In this document: positions 1-9,314 of the stretch, piece by piece
Layout of the letters: each line of letters opens with the position of its first letter
Numbering within the stretch: position 1 is the first letter of the stretch
Assembly (NCBI GenBank): GCA_930986645.1
Contig: CAKNJS010000001.1
Location: 124,001-188,000 of the forward strand
Reading direction: 5' to 3'
Source of the DNA: an uncultured Lachnoclostridium sp.
GTDB taxonomy: Bacteria > Bacillota > Clostridia > Lachnospirales > Lachnospiraceae
Length of the DNA: 64,000 bases
Made by a program: the position numbers and the translations under genes
Notes under the pieces: model-generated
Databases searched by the model: none
Seen by the model: only the letters and a program-made list of their open reading frames with translations
Told to the model about the DNA's origin: nothing

Positions 1-4
1 AGAT

Positions 5-775
5 GTGCTGGAGCTTAAGGTATTGACCAGCGATACACACAGTGTAATTGACGAGAAGAGGATCCGTCAGGAATTAAATAAAACTGACCGGCAGGTGAAA
101 AAAGACATTGATGCCAGAATGCGGAAAGGGATTGCGGTCGGATCAGGTCTGATCTTTCTCATGATCTATCTGATCGGATATTTCCCGTATATATTTAATT
201 CTCTCAGATTGGGCGGAAGCGAGTTTCTGGCGTCGATCGGGCTCAGCGCGGCGGCAGTGATCCTTGCGGCATCGGGAGGACTGATTGCTCTTTTCCTTCT
301 GAGAAGAAAGCTGATCAGAAGCATGGAGCGTTTTAACAGTCTGATCAAAGAACTTGTCAACAATGTAAACAGCTCGGCCAGAAAATTTGAACAGTATTTT
401 TCCGTGCTCTGTACATTTATGAAAGCCCAGTCTGTTTATGTCAGTGCAGCGAAAAAGAGTGATAAGGTATCTTCCAGAGTGTCAAAACTGCGCGTACATA
501 AACAAGCACTTGCCCTGTCGATTGAACGTGATGAAGAAATTGCCGCGGTATTCGGCATCCGCAGAGCGGCGGATTTCGAAAAAAATGTGACCCGTTTCTT
601 TGATGAAGACAGACTCCCGAAGGATAATGCGCTCTATTACTATGAGGCGGACAGCGGCAGAACAGAAATCCCTCTGAATACGGCGGGCGATCTGGTGCGG
701 GCACCATACAGATTTATTGCGGGACTTACGATCGAACGGGAAGATATTTACGAAGAGGAGAAAGGGGGAGACTGA
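5..775 (+). CDS. Membrane protein of unknown function, possibly truncated by the window edge
   Basis: The reading frame opens with a GTG at the very edge of the window, so the true start may lie upstream and the protein may be longer. The visible 256 residues hold two hydrophobic segments, at about 46-66 and 75-98, separated by a short loop and followed by a basic RRKLIRSMERF stretch and a helical soluble tail. I do not recognise a family. Its stop overlaps the start of the next gene (TGATGA), so the two are translationally coupled and probably act together at the membrane. The helical, charged regions flanking a TM hairpin would suit a scaffold or partner for the large membrane protein that follows; this is inference. 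Confidence 0.6.
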   Translation: MLELKVLTSDTHSVIDEKRIRQELNKTDRQVKKDIDARMRKGIAVGSGLIFLMIYLIGYFPYIFNSLRLGGSEFLASIGLSAAAVILAASGGLIALFLLRRKLIRSMERFNSLIKELVNNVNSSARKFEQYFSVLCTFMKAQSVYVSAAKKSDKVSSRVSKLRVHKQALALSIERDEEIAAVFGIRRAADFEKNVTRFFDEDRLPKDNALYYYEADSGRTEIPLNTAGDLVRAPYRFIAGLTIEREDIYEEEKGGD

Positions 776-3700
776 TGACAGAGATCATATATATTATTAA
801 AATCCTGCTCTGCACAGCTTCCTTCGTTCTTTTGTGTATTGCTGCAATGAAAGTAAACCTGAACCGGACAGAGCGGGCAAAGCAGTTTGTAATGCCGGGA
901 ATCGCTCTTGTATACGGAATACTGGTCATGGTTTTTCTGAACGATATTTATGTGCAGATTACAAGACTGATTCGTTTCATGGAAAGCCTGCTCCCATTTA
1001 TCGGCGGGCTTCATCTGGAACAGTATCTGATCTATATTGTAAACGCTGTCATGGTGCTTGGATTTCTTGTCGTGAAAGCAATTGCACTTCCGATACTGGA
1101 TCGGACGTGGGGAAGGTCGGAGAACCTGATGGAGATCACATCCGGACGGTTTTATGAGTATGACAGGGAACTGGACAAGTGGTTTGTGCAGCCGAGGTTC
1201 GGGGAGGTCAGATTTTACTATAAAGGGATTTATATTGCAGCAACGGCTGTTTCAAGCATTATATTTGTGCTGTCCCAGTATTTCCCGGAGGCAGTGTTCT
1301 TCCGGACAGCATTCTATCCGGTATTCGGAGTGCTTATAATCGGAGAAGTGGTAAGCTTTCTCTCAGGCCTTACCAAACGGGAGTTTGTGGAAGACATCCT
1401 CGGTGAAGATGAAGAAGCTTACAGAATGGCGAATTACGGACTGCTCAGAGATGTGCTGAAAAGCCTGTTTGAAGATCATGTGCTGTATGACGCTACAGTG
1501 GACGGAGGGCTTGGAGTGCCCCCGACATTTGAAACGCTGGAGGAGATGTGTGAGAGCGAAGAACCCGCAGTATCCAATCTGGGCAAATATTTCCGTGCGG
1601 TAAAGGAAAGCGGAAAGGATATAGATCCGAGTTACGTAAAAAGCTGTATCCGCCTTGTGCAGGGAGAAAGTGTGCTGTTCTGTGATCCGTTTTACAGGGA
1701 TCTTACAGAATATATCCTGATCCCTATGATCGGGCATCTTATGCGTTACAGGAAATGTCTGATTATTATGGGCAGAGACTCATCAACAGATGACGTGAAA
1801 AACTGGATCGAACAGGGACTTCTTGAGGAGGTCAATACGGACAGTCTATGGAAGACGGAGATCCTTGATACAGAGATAACGGAAACCGATATCGGGATAC
1901 TCAAATTCAGCGATTTGTTTAATTTTGAAATTCAGAAGAAGAATGAAGAGTTTTTAAGAAAAGTCGGATTTGTATTTATTGTCGAGCCGTCAAAACTGCT
2001 TGCAACAGGCCAGATAGGACTGAACCTTCTGATCAGCAGGTTTGATGCCGGCAGGAATATCGTATATGCGGCGTGTGACAGAAACTGCGACGGACTTGTG
2101 GATGCACTGTCCCACACGCTGAAGACAAATATCACTGAAGTGGCGGCGACAACTCAGAGCGGCACGATCACATCCATGATGTGCTGGGATGCGGACGGAG
2201 AGTATATGCACCACAGGATATTCTCTAATGTTTCCAGATATCTGGGAATTGGCACGGAGATAAATTCCGTTGCTATGAAATATCAGATCGCAAATACAAA
2301 ATGGATCAGCGGGGAAAAGTTCCCGGTGGCGGATATGAAATGGATTGCGGGACAGTATTACGGAAAAATCTGCAGTTACGCGAATCTTCCATCCAGTCAG
2401 GAAAGCTTTAACAAAGCATTTCAGGCAGATCCTAATCTCTGGGATCTTACAGTATCGGAGAATGCGTTTCTCGTTGTTGAGGATGAGTTCCAGAATCTTT
2501 TTGAGATGATCCGGCTTTTTGCTACAAGAGCAAAACAGCAGGGCTTTATCAATGTGATCAGCGAGAATTACCTGCTGCGTGATTATATGTTTCAGAATGC
2601 ACAGACATTTATTTCCGATCCGAAAGCGATACCGACGATTGCGGCCGATTATGCGAGAACGGAGAGGAATACTGTACTGAAGCTCCTTATGAGAATGGCG
2701 GGAGAGCAGGTGCCCGAGGAGGATATTGCCGAGGCACTGATGGTCAGCGGAATCCGTTTTGAATCCCCGGTTGATACATTGAAGGAACTGATCCGGAAAC
2801 ACTGCAGTATTGATGAGATCAACCTGAGTGTTCATTTTAAAGAAGTGCTGCTCGGGGACGGATTCAGAACAGAGACAAAGAAGTTTTATTCCGTGGAGGA
2901 AGAGACGGAGATTGCGGAGTTTGCCCGGGGGCTTAAGAATGCGTATTATATTGCCGAGGATGAAGAGGGCGAGAAATATTATATAGGCGCAAAATTATAC
3001 GGTCATGTATTTCAGGCGCTCATCCCCGGACAGTTTCTTACATTTGCAGGAAAATACTATGAAGTGGAATCGATCACACCGCACAGCGGTGTTGTAGTGC
3101 GAAGGGCAGCTGATCATATTACGGGACGTAAATATTACCGGCAGATCAGACATATTGAGCTTGCCGGATGGAGCGATGACACCAATGTGGGAGGCTGCAG
3201 GACACTTGGAAATATTGGCCTGATCAAGGGGTATTGTCAGGTGAATGTGCGCACGGAAGGATATCTGGAAATGAATTCCTATAATGACCTGAATACCGCA
3301 CGGCATATTCATGTCAGCGGGATACCGGAGCGTTCATACAGAAACAAGCTTGTCATGAAAGTGATACTTCCGAATGCATCAGACCGGATCAGATATACGA
3401 TCTGTCTGCTGATGAATGAAATTTTCCGAACTACATACCCCGATGCTTATCCGTATATCTGTGCGGTGACAGAGCTCGGAAAAGAGACATCTGTTCCCGA
3501 ACAGCTGAAATATGCGATGTATACAATGGAAAGTGAAGCGAAAGATGACGGCATATATATCGTAGAGGACAGCGAGATTGATCTGGGTCTGACAGCATCT
3601 GTGGAGCGTAATCTCGAGAGGTATTTTCAGATCATCACGGAAGTGCTCACATGGCATGACATAAAGATGAAGGAAAAGCCGGAGAAGAAAGAGCCGGATG

Positions 3701-4815
3701 AAGAATTCAAACCGGAATTCCCGCCGGAACCGGAGAATCCGGCAGAAGAAAAGAAAAAAGGTTTCTTTGGAAGGCTCTGGGAGAAAGTAAAATCCCGTTT
3801 CCAAAAGAAACCGAAGACAGAAACAGAGCCCGTACCCGAAGAGCCGAAGACAGAAACAGAGCCCGTACCCGAAGAGCCGAAGACAGAAACAGAGCCCATA
3901 CCTGAAGAGCCGGAGGCCGCAGAGCCTTCATCTGAGGAGCAGAAACCGGAAGAACCGAAGGCGGTTCCGGCAGAAGAGATGACATATTATCAGAAACACT
4001 GTTTCCTCAAATATGGATATGAAGAGATCAGTGGTTTCCTTGATCTTGCGGGAACAGCTGCTTATCTGTCACAGTACGGATATGACCACAATCCTCTTCA
4101 GCAGGTACGCGATAATGAGAAGGCTGCCGAGGAATATGCCAAATCCTATAATCCGGAAAAGACAGGTGCTCATTTCTGCGATTTCTGCGGTGTTGAACTG
4201 GCAGGCGGAGAGTATGATGTCCTGAAAGACGGAAGAGAGAGATGCAGCCACTGTTCATCTACAGCCCTGCGTACGGGAGAACAGTTCAAAGAGATCTTCA
4301 AGATCGTTATGAGAAATATGGAGATCTTTTACGGAATCAAGATCAATGCGGCAATTCGGGTAAGAATGACGGATGCGAATACCATTGCGAAACATTTCGG
4401 AGAGGAATTTGTGCCTACGCCCGGACCGGACGGAAGAGTGCTTGGATTTGCGCAGAAAGATGCTGCCGGTTACAGTTTATATATTGAAAACGGGGCACCC
4501 AAACTCTCGGCTATGGCTACGATTGCCCATGAGCTCACCCATATCTGGCAGTATCAGAATTGGGATGAAAAAGCGATTATAGAGGCGTACGGAGCTCATA
4601 ACAGGCTGGAAGTATACGAGGGAATGGCAAAATGGGCAGAAATACAGTATCTGCTGTATCTGAATGAGACTGCCTATGGAAAACGTGAACAGATCCGGAC
4701 CATGCTCAGGCAGGACGAATACGGGCGTGGATTTATTCAGTACTTGAAAAAGTATTCTCTGTCCTATAATCAGGAAAAGAGACGTACTCCGTTCCAAGAG
4801 TTCCCGCCATTGTAA
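775..4815 (+). CDS. Large membrane protein: helicase-like middle, zinc ribbon and C-terminal HExxH peptidase
   Basis: This 1346-residue protein has about five hydrophobic segments in its first 205 residues. A long soluble middle (roughly 205-960) has the rhythm of a superfamily 2 helicase-like fold, including a GKYYEVESI segment of the kind seen near helicase C-termini, but I find no GKT/GKS Walker A, so ATPase activity is doubtful. An acidic, proline-rich linker follows with three 11-residue repeats. Next come a CxxC...CxxC zinc knuckle (CDFC, CSHC, about 1132) and a peptidase-like end with HELTH at about 1252 and a downstream glutamate in EGMAKWAE, the arrangement of gluzincin metallopeptidases. 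A zinc knuckle plus such a peptidase recalls plant and bacterial DA1-type proteins; that link is tentative. The AT-GA overlap couples it to the preceding membrane gene. Confidence 0.7.
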   Translation: MTEIIYIIKILLCTASFVLLCIAAMKVNLNRTERAKQFVMPGIALVYGILVMVFLNDIYVQITRLIRFMESLLPFIGGLHLEQYLIYIVNAVMVLGFLVVKAIALPILDRTWGRSENLMEITSGRFYEYDRELDKWFVQPRFGEVRFYYKGIYIAATAVSSIIFVLSQYFPEAVFFRTAFYPVFGVLIIGEVVSFLSGLTKREFVEDILGEDEEAYRMANYGLLRDVLKSLFEDHVLYDATVDGGLGVPPTFETLEEMCESEEPAVSNLGKYFRAVKESGKDIDPSYVKSCIRLVQGESVLFCDPFYRDLTEYILIPMIGHLMRYRKCLIIMGRDSSTDDVKNWIEQGLLEEVNTDSLWKTEILDTEITETDIGILKFSDLFNFEIQKKNEEFLRKVGFVFIVEPSKLLATGQIGLNLLISRFDAGRNIVYAACDRNCDGLVDALSHTLKTNITEVAATTQSGTITSMMCWDADGEYMHHRIFSNVSRYLGIGTEINSVAMKYQIANTKWISGEKFPVADMKWIAGQYYGKICSYANLPSSQESFNKAFQADPNLWDLTVSENAFLVVEDEFQNLFEMIRLFATRAKQQGFINVISENYLLRDYMFQNAQTFISDPKAIPTIAADYARTERNTVLKLLMRMAGEQVPEEDIAEALMVSGIRFESPVDTLKELIRKHCSIDEINLSVHFKEVLLGDGFRTETKKFYSVEEETEIAEFARGLKNAYYIAEDEEGEKYYIGAKLYGHVFQALIPGQFLTFAGKYYEVESITPHSGVVVRRAADHITGRKYYRQIRHIELAGWSDDTNVGGCRTLGNIGLIKGYCQVNVRTEGYLEMNSYNDLNTARHIHVSGIPERSYRNKLVMKVILPNASDRIRYTICLLMNEIFRTTYPDAYPYICAVTELGKETSVPEQLKYAMYTMESEAKDDGIYIVEDSEIDLGLTASVERNLERYFQIITEVLTWHDIKMKEKPEKKEPDEEFKPEFPPEPENPAEEKKKGFFGRLWEKVKSRFQKKPKTETEPVPEEPKTETEPVPEEPKTETEPIPEEPEAAEPSSEEQKPEEPKAVPAEEMTYYQKHCFLKYGYEEISGFLDLAGTAAYLSQYGYDHNPLQQVRDNEKAAEEYAKSYNPEKTGAHFCDFCGVELAGGEYDVLKDGRERCSHCSSTALRTGEQFKEIFKIVMRNMEIFYGIKINAAIRVRMTDANTIAKHFGEEFVPTPGPDGRVLGFAQKDAAGYSLYIENGAPKLSAMATIAHELTHIWQYQNWDEKAIIEAYGAHNRLEVYEGMAKWAEIQYLLYLNETAYGKREQIRTMLRQDEYGRGFIQYLKKYSLSYNQEKRRTPFQEFPPL
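3811..3909 (+). repeat. Three tandem 33-bp in-frame repeats
   Basis: Three consecutive 33-base units beginning CCGAAGACAGAAACAGAGCC encode PKTETEPVPEE repeats in the linker of the giant membrane protein. Units one and two are identical over their length; unit three has two substitutions. Near-identity at the DNA level suggests recent slippage or unequal exchange, so copy number may vary among strains. Confidence 0.9.
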
Positions 4816-4887
4816 AAAGGCGGTTTGGCGGCTCGATCCTGCAGTATCTGTTCCTGTCCCGTGACCGGACGACCAGACAATACGGAC

Positions 4888-4918
4888 AGCCGCGGTTCCT
4901 TCAGGACCGCGGCTTTTT
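4888..4918 (+). terminator. Rho-independent terminator
   Basis: AGCCGCGGT and ACCGCGGCT form a perfect 9-bp GC-rich stem with a 9-base loop, followed by a run of five T. It ends the two-gene membrane/peptidase transcript about 70 bases after the stop codon and separates it from the transglutaminase-like gene. Confidence 0.9.
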
Positions 4919-4995
4919 GAAAAAATATTTTCCCCGGCGGGGAGTATAGTACAGATATCGAGAAAACAAATGAGAAAGGCCGGAGAGTGAGAATT

Positions 4996-6231
4996 ATGAA
5001 AAGAATCCTAACTGTTTTCGGATATTTTATAATGTCGGCTGTTCTGTTTTTCGGAGGCGCGGCATTAAATGCAGTGCCGCCGGGCGGGGGAGCTGCGGAT
5101 ATAAAGATGCCTGCGGTTGATAAAGGTGATCCGGATATGACGGATGACGGCAATGATGCAGACAGTTATGATGCATCCGCATCGGACAAAGACGCGGCGG
5201 AAGATCCGGCTTCAGATGATGCGGCGGAAGATCCGGATATTCATGAGTATTATTATTCACTGCTGGATGATGCAAAGAAGGAATATTATGACCAGATCAG
5301 CGATGCTGCCGCATCAGAAGCAGAATCCGTAACTCTGGACGGAATCACTCACGACGAAGCGGAGCCTGTTCTGATCAGTGTTATGAATGACCATCCGGAA
5401 TATTTCTGGCTTGATAGTTCCTATACGTATCAGAGCGGAGAGGATTATGTAAAGCTTATTTTTAACTATAACTGTACAGGCGGGGAAAAGGACAGCAGAC
5501 AGCGTGTAATCGAGCAGCAGGCTTCGCAGATTATCAACGGTATTCCAGACAGCAGCTCCGATTATGAGAAAGTGAAGTATGTATTTGAAACGATTGTGGA
5601 TCAGACTCAGTATGACAAGTCAGCTCCGGACAATCAGAATATCTACAGCGTGTTCGGAAACTGGACCACTGTGTGTGCAGGATATGCCAAAGCTGTTAAA
5701 TATCTTCTCGATCAGATGGGAGTGGAGTGCATATATGTCACGGGAAATGCAGGCGAACCTCATGCGTGGAATATCGTGAAATGCGGCGGAGCCTATTACT
5801 GTGTCGATGCCACATGGGGAGATCCCGCATATCAGGAAGGCATCGGAGTGGATGTTGACACTACTTCATATGAATATCTCTGCTGTACGACACAGATGCT
5901 GTCGCGCACGCATACGCCTGACCCGATGTTTCCAGTGCCGGAATGTACGGATACTTCGCTTGAATACTACAGAATGGAAGGAAGATACCTTACTTCGGCC
6001 GATCAGGAACCGATTCTCAGCATCATGAAGTCTGATGTGGATGAAGGCGCCGAACGAACCGATATTCAGTTCTCTGATCCAGATGTGTTCGATCAGGTGA
6101 TGGCGCAGATCGATCCGCTGCTGGACGAAGCCATGAAGTACGAGATGGAAGTGAAAGGACCGGATTCGGGCGGAGTCAGCTATCAGTATAATGACAATAC
6201 ATGTCTGCTCACAGTGCTGTGGAATAATTAG
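4996..6231 (+). CDS. Transglutaminase-like (papain-fold) exported protein
   Basis: The C-terminal half carries the three-part transglutaminase-like core: a cysteine in TVCAGYAKA (about residue 227), a histidine in EPHAWN (about 256) and an aspartate in CVDATWGD (about 270). Such bacterial domains usually act as cysteine peptidases or amide-cleaving enzymes rather than crosslinkers. The N-terminus has a hydrophobic segment (about 3-27) that is a signal peptide or membrane anchor, then an Asp/Ala-rich disordered linker, so the domain is expected outside the membrane. The track starts at a GTG, but the ATG nine bases later has GGAG ten bases upstream and gives the better signal sequence, so I use it. 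It sits 60 bases ahead of the TIR-HD gene and may share its transcript. Confidence 0.85.
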   Translation: MKRILTVFGYFIMSAVLFFGGAALNAVPPGGGAADIKMPAVDKGDPDMTDDGNDADSYDASASDKDAAEDPASDDAAEDPDIHEYYYSLLDDAKKEYYDQISDAAASEAESVTLDGITHDEAEPVLISVMNDHPEYFWLDSSYTYQSGEDYVKLIFNYNCTGGEKDSRQRVIEQQASQIINGIPDSSSDYEKVKYVFETIVDQTQYDKSAPDNQNIYSVFGNWTTVCAGYAKAVKYLLDQMGVECIYVTGNAGEPHAWNIVKCGGAYYCVDATWGDPAYQEGIGVDVDTTSYEYLCCTTQMLSRTHTPDPMFPVPECTDTSLEYYRMEGRYLTSADQEPILSIMKSDVDEGAERTDIQFSDPDVFDQVMAQIDPLLDEAMKYEMEVKGPDSGGVSYQYNDNTCLLTVLWNN

Positions 6232-6291
6232 CAGAATATGGGCAGGAAATAGGCAGTACAGAGGAAAAGACAAAATTCGGGGGAATACGAT

Positions 6292-9267
6292 ATGGATCAG
6301 GACAGATTTGTATTTATCAGCTATGCATCAAAAGAAATGAATATTGCAGGAAAAGTCTGCTCGTTTCTGGAAGAAAACGGAATCAGGTGCTGGATTGCAC
6401 CGCGAAATGTAAATGCCGGCAGCAACTATGCAACTCAGATTGTAAGCGCAATTAAAAGATGTGATATTCTCGTTCTTCTTGCTTCAGAGAATACGAACAG
6501 CTCCGGTCATGTAAGTAATGAGGTGAGTATTGCTTTTGACAATAAGAAAACTATCATACCTTTTAAACTGCAGGAGTTTGAATTTACAGACGAATACCTG
6601 TATTTCCTCGGAAGAAAACATTGGATCGAGGCTCACAGAGATATTGCGCAGGGACTTGAAACGCTGAAAAAAACAATCCTCTCGTTAAGGAATCCTTGTG
6701 CTGCTTCACAGAACCGGACAGAGACGCCGAAGAAAGATATTCCGGAAAAAGCAGCAGCTGCGGAGTCTGAGAATCAGCATGGAGAGGCAGGACCGTCCAC
6801 ATGGCATAGAGACGAAATTGTAAGTCTGATCATCAGCAAAAGCATGAAATATCCCTATAATATATACTCAAAGATTGAGGGAGAAGATGCGTACAATAAG
6901 ATCTGCTCTGCGGCACAGGAGATGTTTCAAGAGACAGTGAAGGTATATCGGCATAACCGGCTGATGGAATATGACAGAGTTCTGCCGGAGCTGCTCGCAG
7001 AAGAACTTTCACGGGAAGGCGAGTCCTGCATACAGGTGCAGGGACTTCCGGGAAGCGCCAAGAATATGCTGCTTCAGCTGGCGTTCTACCGGATGCTGGA
7101 CCTGTTCAGAAAAGGTGAGAGTGACCGGCTTCCGTTTTATATATCTGCAAGTTATTATGAGAAAGTGCCATATAATCCGGATAACGTATACGCTCAGATG
7201 AAGGACATTATAGAGAAAGAATTCCATGAATTTTTCGAATATGTAAAAAGTCATCCAAAGGTGCATCCGGTCCTTTTCATAGAGGCGGTCAGAGAACATA
7301 ATGTGGCAAAAATTTCACCGGAAAATGTTGTGTTTGATCTGTGGAGGCCTTTCGGGAGATTCAGCCGAGTCTGTGCTGTTGATGTAGGTCTTATCAAAAA
7401 CAGGTCAAGGCTGAAACGTGTAATCCCGATAGCCGGAGACAGCAAGGGCTATACCCTTGTCACTCATCAGATACCGATTGACGACAGGGAGGCGGCGTTC
7501 CGTCTGATCAAAAGTGTTTTTACAATTTATCAGTATGATCTGAAGGCAGAGGATACATATAAAGTGCTTCAGGCTCTGAAATTTCCTACCATTGATATTT
7601 TTCTCGTGCGGCTGATCGCAAAAGAAATGATGTCCTGCTATGATTTTTCAGATATCCGTCTTACAGATATGTATGAAAAGCTTGCTCTTTCCGAGCTGTA
7701 TGGAGATGAGGAAAAGTTAAGAAGCGTGGCGGAAGAACTGTACGCTTATGTGTTTGATCAGTCCTATAACATGAACACGGAGAAATACAACGGAGCCCTG
7801 TGGTCTCTTCCGCATAAGCATAATACTTATCTCGAGTTTCTGATCGCTTATTATTTTACAGATAAAATCAGAAAATTCCGGGAGGATACGGACTATACTT
7901 TTTTTGGAACTGTGCTGACAGCTATGGAAAACCGCTTTGCGGCATCATTTATGAAGGATGACTACGGACTTCAGGAGACTATGCTTGAGTTTATCCGGGA
8001 AAATTATGAGACGTTTCATATTCATCAGAAAAGCAATGCAGCATACTGGCTGGGGAAGATGACCTATAAAAATCTTTCAGATGAAGCGGTTGCCATACTG
8101 ACTTCCGAGTTTGGAAAATATAAAGGAATCGTGAAGGAAAATAACAGAAATACACAGGAAAACTGTGACAATCATTTCTTATTCCGGTCAGTCTGTACGG
8201 GGCTTCTGAATCAGGGACAGGTGAATATACTGGATGAATATCTGTGTATTGTTGTCACCAATGACATTGCAAATGCGATCAACCGGGGCGCGGTTATAGA
8301 ATATTTCGGAGATAATTATCAGATTGCGGCATATGACGCATACTATCTGGATACAGATCTGAGTACTGGGGAGCAGGCGGTAAAAATACTGAACAGCCGT
8401 ATTGAGAGGGAATTGGAGGAACATTCCGGGAAATTTGTGGAAAAAGATCTGGTAACGATGCTCACTCTCCTGCAGGCGCGCATTCAGAACAAACGCAGTA
8501 CGCTGAAGTTTGATATCCGCCCGCTGGTGCAAAAAGCGCTGGAATATCTCAGAGTTTACCAGACGAGACCGCAGAATATTGTATCCTCAAAGCTGCTTTT
8601 CTATTTTCAAAGTGTAGAGGAGGATTTAAGAGTATTTCTTGAATCAGATGAATTTGATATCGGGCCTATGATCTATAATCAGTACCGGGGGTTGAAACAG
8701 GTAAAGCGCAGCCAGTGGGCAGAGCGGAATATAGAAGATCCGGAGAGTATATCCGAACATACTTACAGCGCATGGCTGATGGCTGTCTTGTTTCTTCCGG
8801 AAGAGTATGGGACAGAAGGGTACAGCAAGCGGGAAATTCTGGATATGCTTCTTGTGCATGATATGGCAGAGGCTGTAGTCGGTGATCAGACCATCAGTCT
8901 GAATGAACCGAAAAAAGAGCTTAAATCACAGAATGATGTGCTGAGAAAGCTTTTTCTAAAAGGAACTTACCCGGATATTGCCAATCTGACACATTATTAT
9001 AATGTCTGGACAGGATATTATAACGGATTAAATATAAATGCACGTACCGCGAGAGATATCAATCTGCTGCAGACGGTATATACATTCTGCGAATATTACT
9101 GTATGTATCCGGAACATTTCAGAACAGATGATATCCGCAGATGGATGCAGGAAAAGAATAATCTGAAGACCGATATCGGGTACCAGCTGTTCGACCGTCT
9201 GATCACGCATAATCAGGATTTCAGGAGAGTGCTTGATGCGGCAGATATGCAGAAAAAAGAAATCTGA
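6292..9267 (+). CDS. TIR - P-loop-like - HD phosphohydrolase fusion, candidate defence effector
   Basis: Residues about 4-130 are a TIR domain: FISYASKE, CWIAPRNVNAG and a conserved glutamate in HVSNEVSIAF at the position of the NADase catalytic Glu. Around residue 250 QGLPGSAKNML resembles a Walker A of STAND NTPases but lacks the canonical GK[ST], and VLFIEA about 75 residues later could be a Walker B. A long helical region follows. Residues about 790-960 form an HD domain with SEHTYSAW, a His-Asp pair in LLVHDMAEAVVGD and a later RDINLL aspartate, resembling YfbR/HDDC2-type nucleotidases. TIR domains in bacterial immunity cleave NAD+, and an HD nucleotidase could deplete nucleotides; combining both in one chain is unusual. 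Defence function is inferred from architecture. Confidence 0.8.
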   Translation: MDQDRFVFISYASKEMNIAGKVCSFLEENGIRCWIAPRNVNAGSNYATQIVSAIKRCDILVLLASENTNSSGHVSNEVSIAFDNKKTIIPFKLQEFEFTDEYLYFLGRKHWIEAHRDIAQGLETLKKTILSLRNPCAASQNRTETPKKDIPEKAAAAESENQHGEAGPSTWHRDEIVSLIISKSMKYPYNIYSKIEGEDAYNKICSAAQEMFQETVKVYRHNRLMEYDRVLPELLAEELSREGESCIQVQGLPGSAKNMLLQLAFYRMLDLFRKGESDRLPFYISASYYEKVPYNPDNVYAQMKDIIEKEFHEFFEYVKSHPKVHPVLFIEAVREHNVAKISPENVVFDLWRPFGRFSRVCAVDVGLIKNRSRLKRVIPIAGDSKGYTLVTHQIPIDDREAAFRLIKSVFTIYQYDLKAEDTYKVLQALKFPTIDIFLVRLIAKEMMSCYDFSDIRLTDMYEKLALSELYGDEEKLRSVAEELYAYVFDQSYNMNTEKYNGALWSLPHKHNTYLEFLIAYYFTDKIRKFREDTDYTFFGTVLTAMENRFAASFMKDDYGLQETMLEFIRENYETFHIHQKSNAAYWLGKMTYKNLSDEAVAILTSEFGKYKGIVKENNRNTQENCDNHFLFRSVCTGLLNQGQVNILDEYLCIVVTNDIANAINRGAVIEYFGDNYQIAAYDAYYLDTDLSTGEQAVKILNSRIERELEEHSGKFVEKDLVTMLTLLQARIQNKRSTLKFDIRPLVQKALEYLRVYQTRPQNIVSSKLLFYFQSVEEDLRVFLESDEFDIGPMIYNQYRGLKQVKRSQWAERNIEDPESISEHTYSAWLMAVLFLPEEYGTEGYSKREILDMLLVHDMAEAVVGDQTISLNEPKKELKSQNDVLRKLFLKGTYPDIANLTHYYNVWTGYYNGLNINARTARDINLLQTVYTFCEYYCMYPEHFRTDDIRRWMQEKNNLKTDIGYQLFDRLITHNQDFRRVLDAADMQKKEI

Positions 9268-9290
9268 AAAGAAATTTTACAAGAGACAGC

Positions 9291-9314
9291 GGCGGAGAGA
9301 ATCATCTCTCCGCC
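9291..9314. terminator. Hairpin between convergent TIR genes
   Basis: GGCGGAGAGA and TCTCTCCGCC form a perfect 10-bp stem with an ATCA loop, placed just after the TIR-HD stop and overlapping the last codons of the convergent TIR-methyltransferase gene. It probably ends both transcripts, although T-runs are weak on either side. Confidence 0.6.

Noticed and set aside
1990-2835. 281-codon minus-strand ORF
   Set aside because: Shadow of the giant membrane protein gene; no motif and no start signal.
3627-3899. Gly/Ser-rich repeat protein on the minus strand
   Set aside because: The FGSSGTGSVSV repeats are only the antisense reading of the PKTETEP coding repeats.
3811-3909. CRISPR array
   Set aside because: Three 33-base units are directly adjacent without spacers and lie in frame within a gene.
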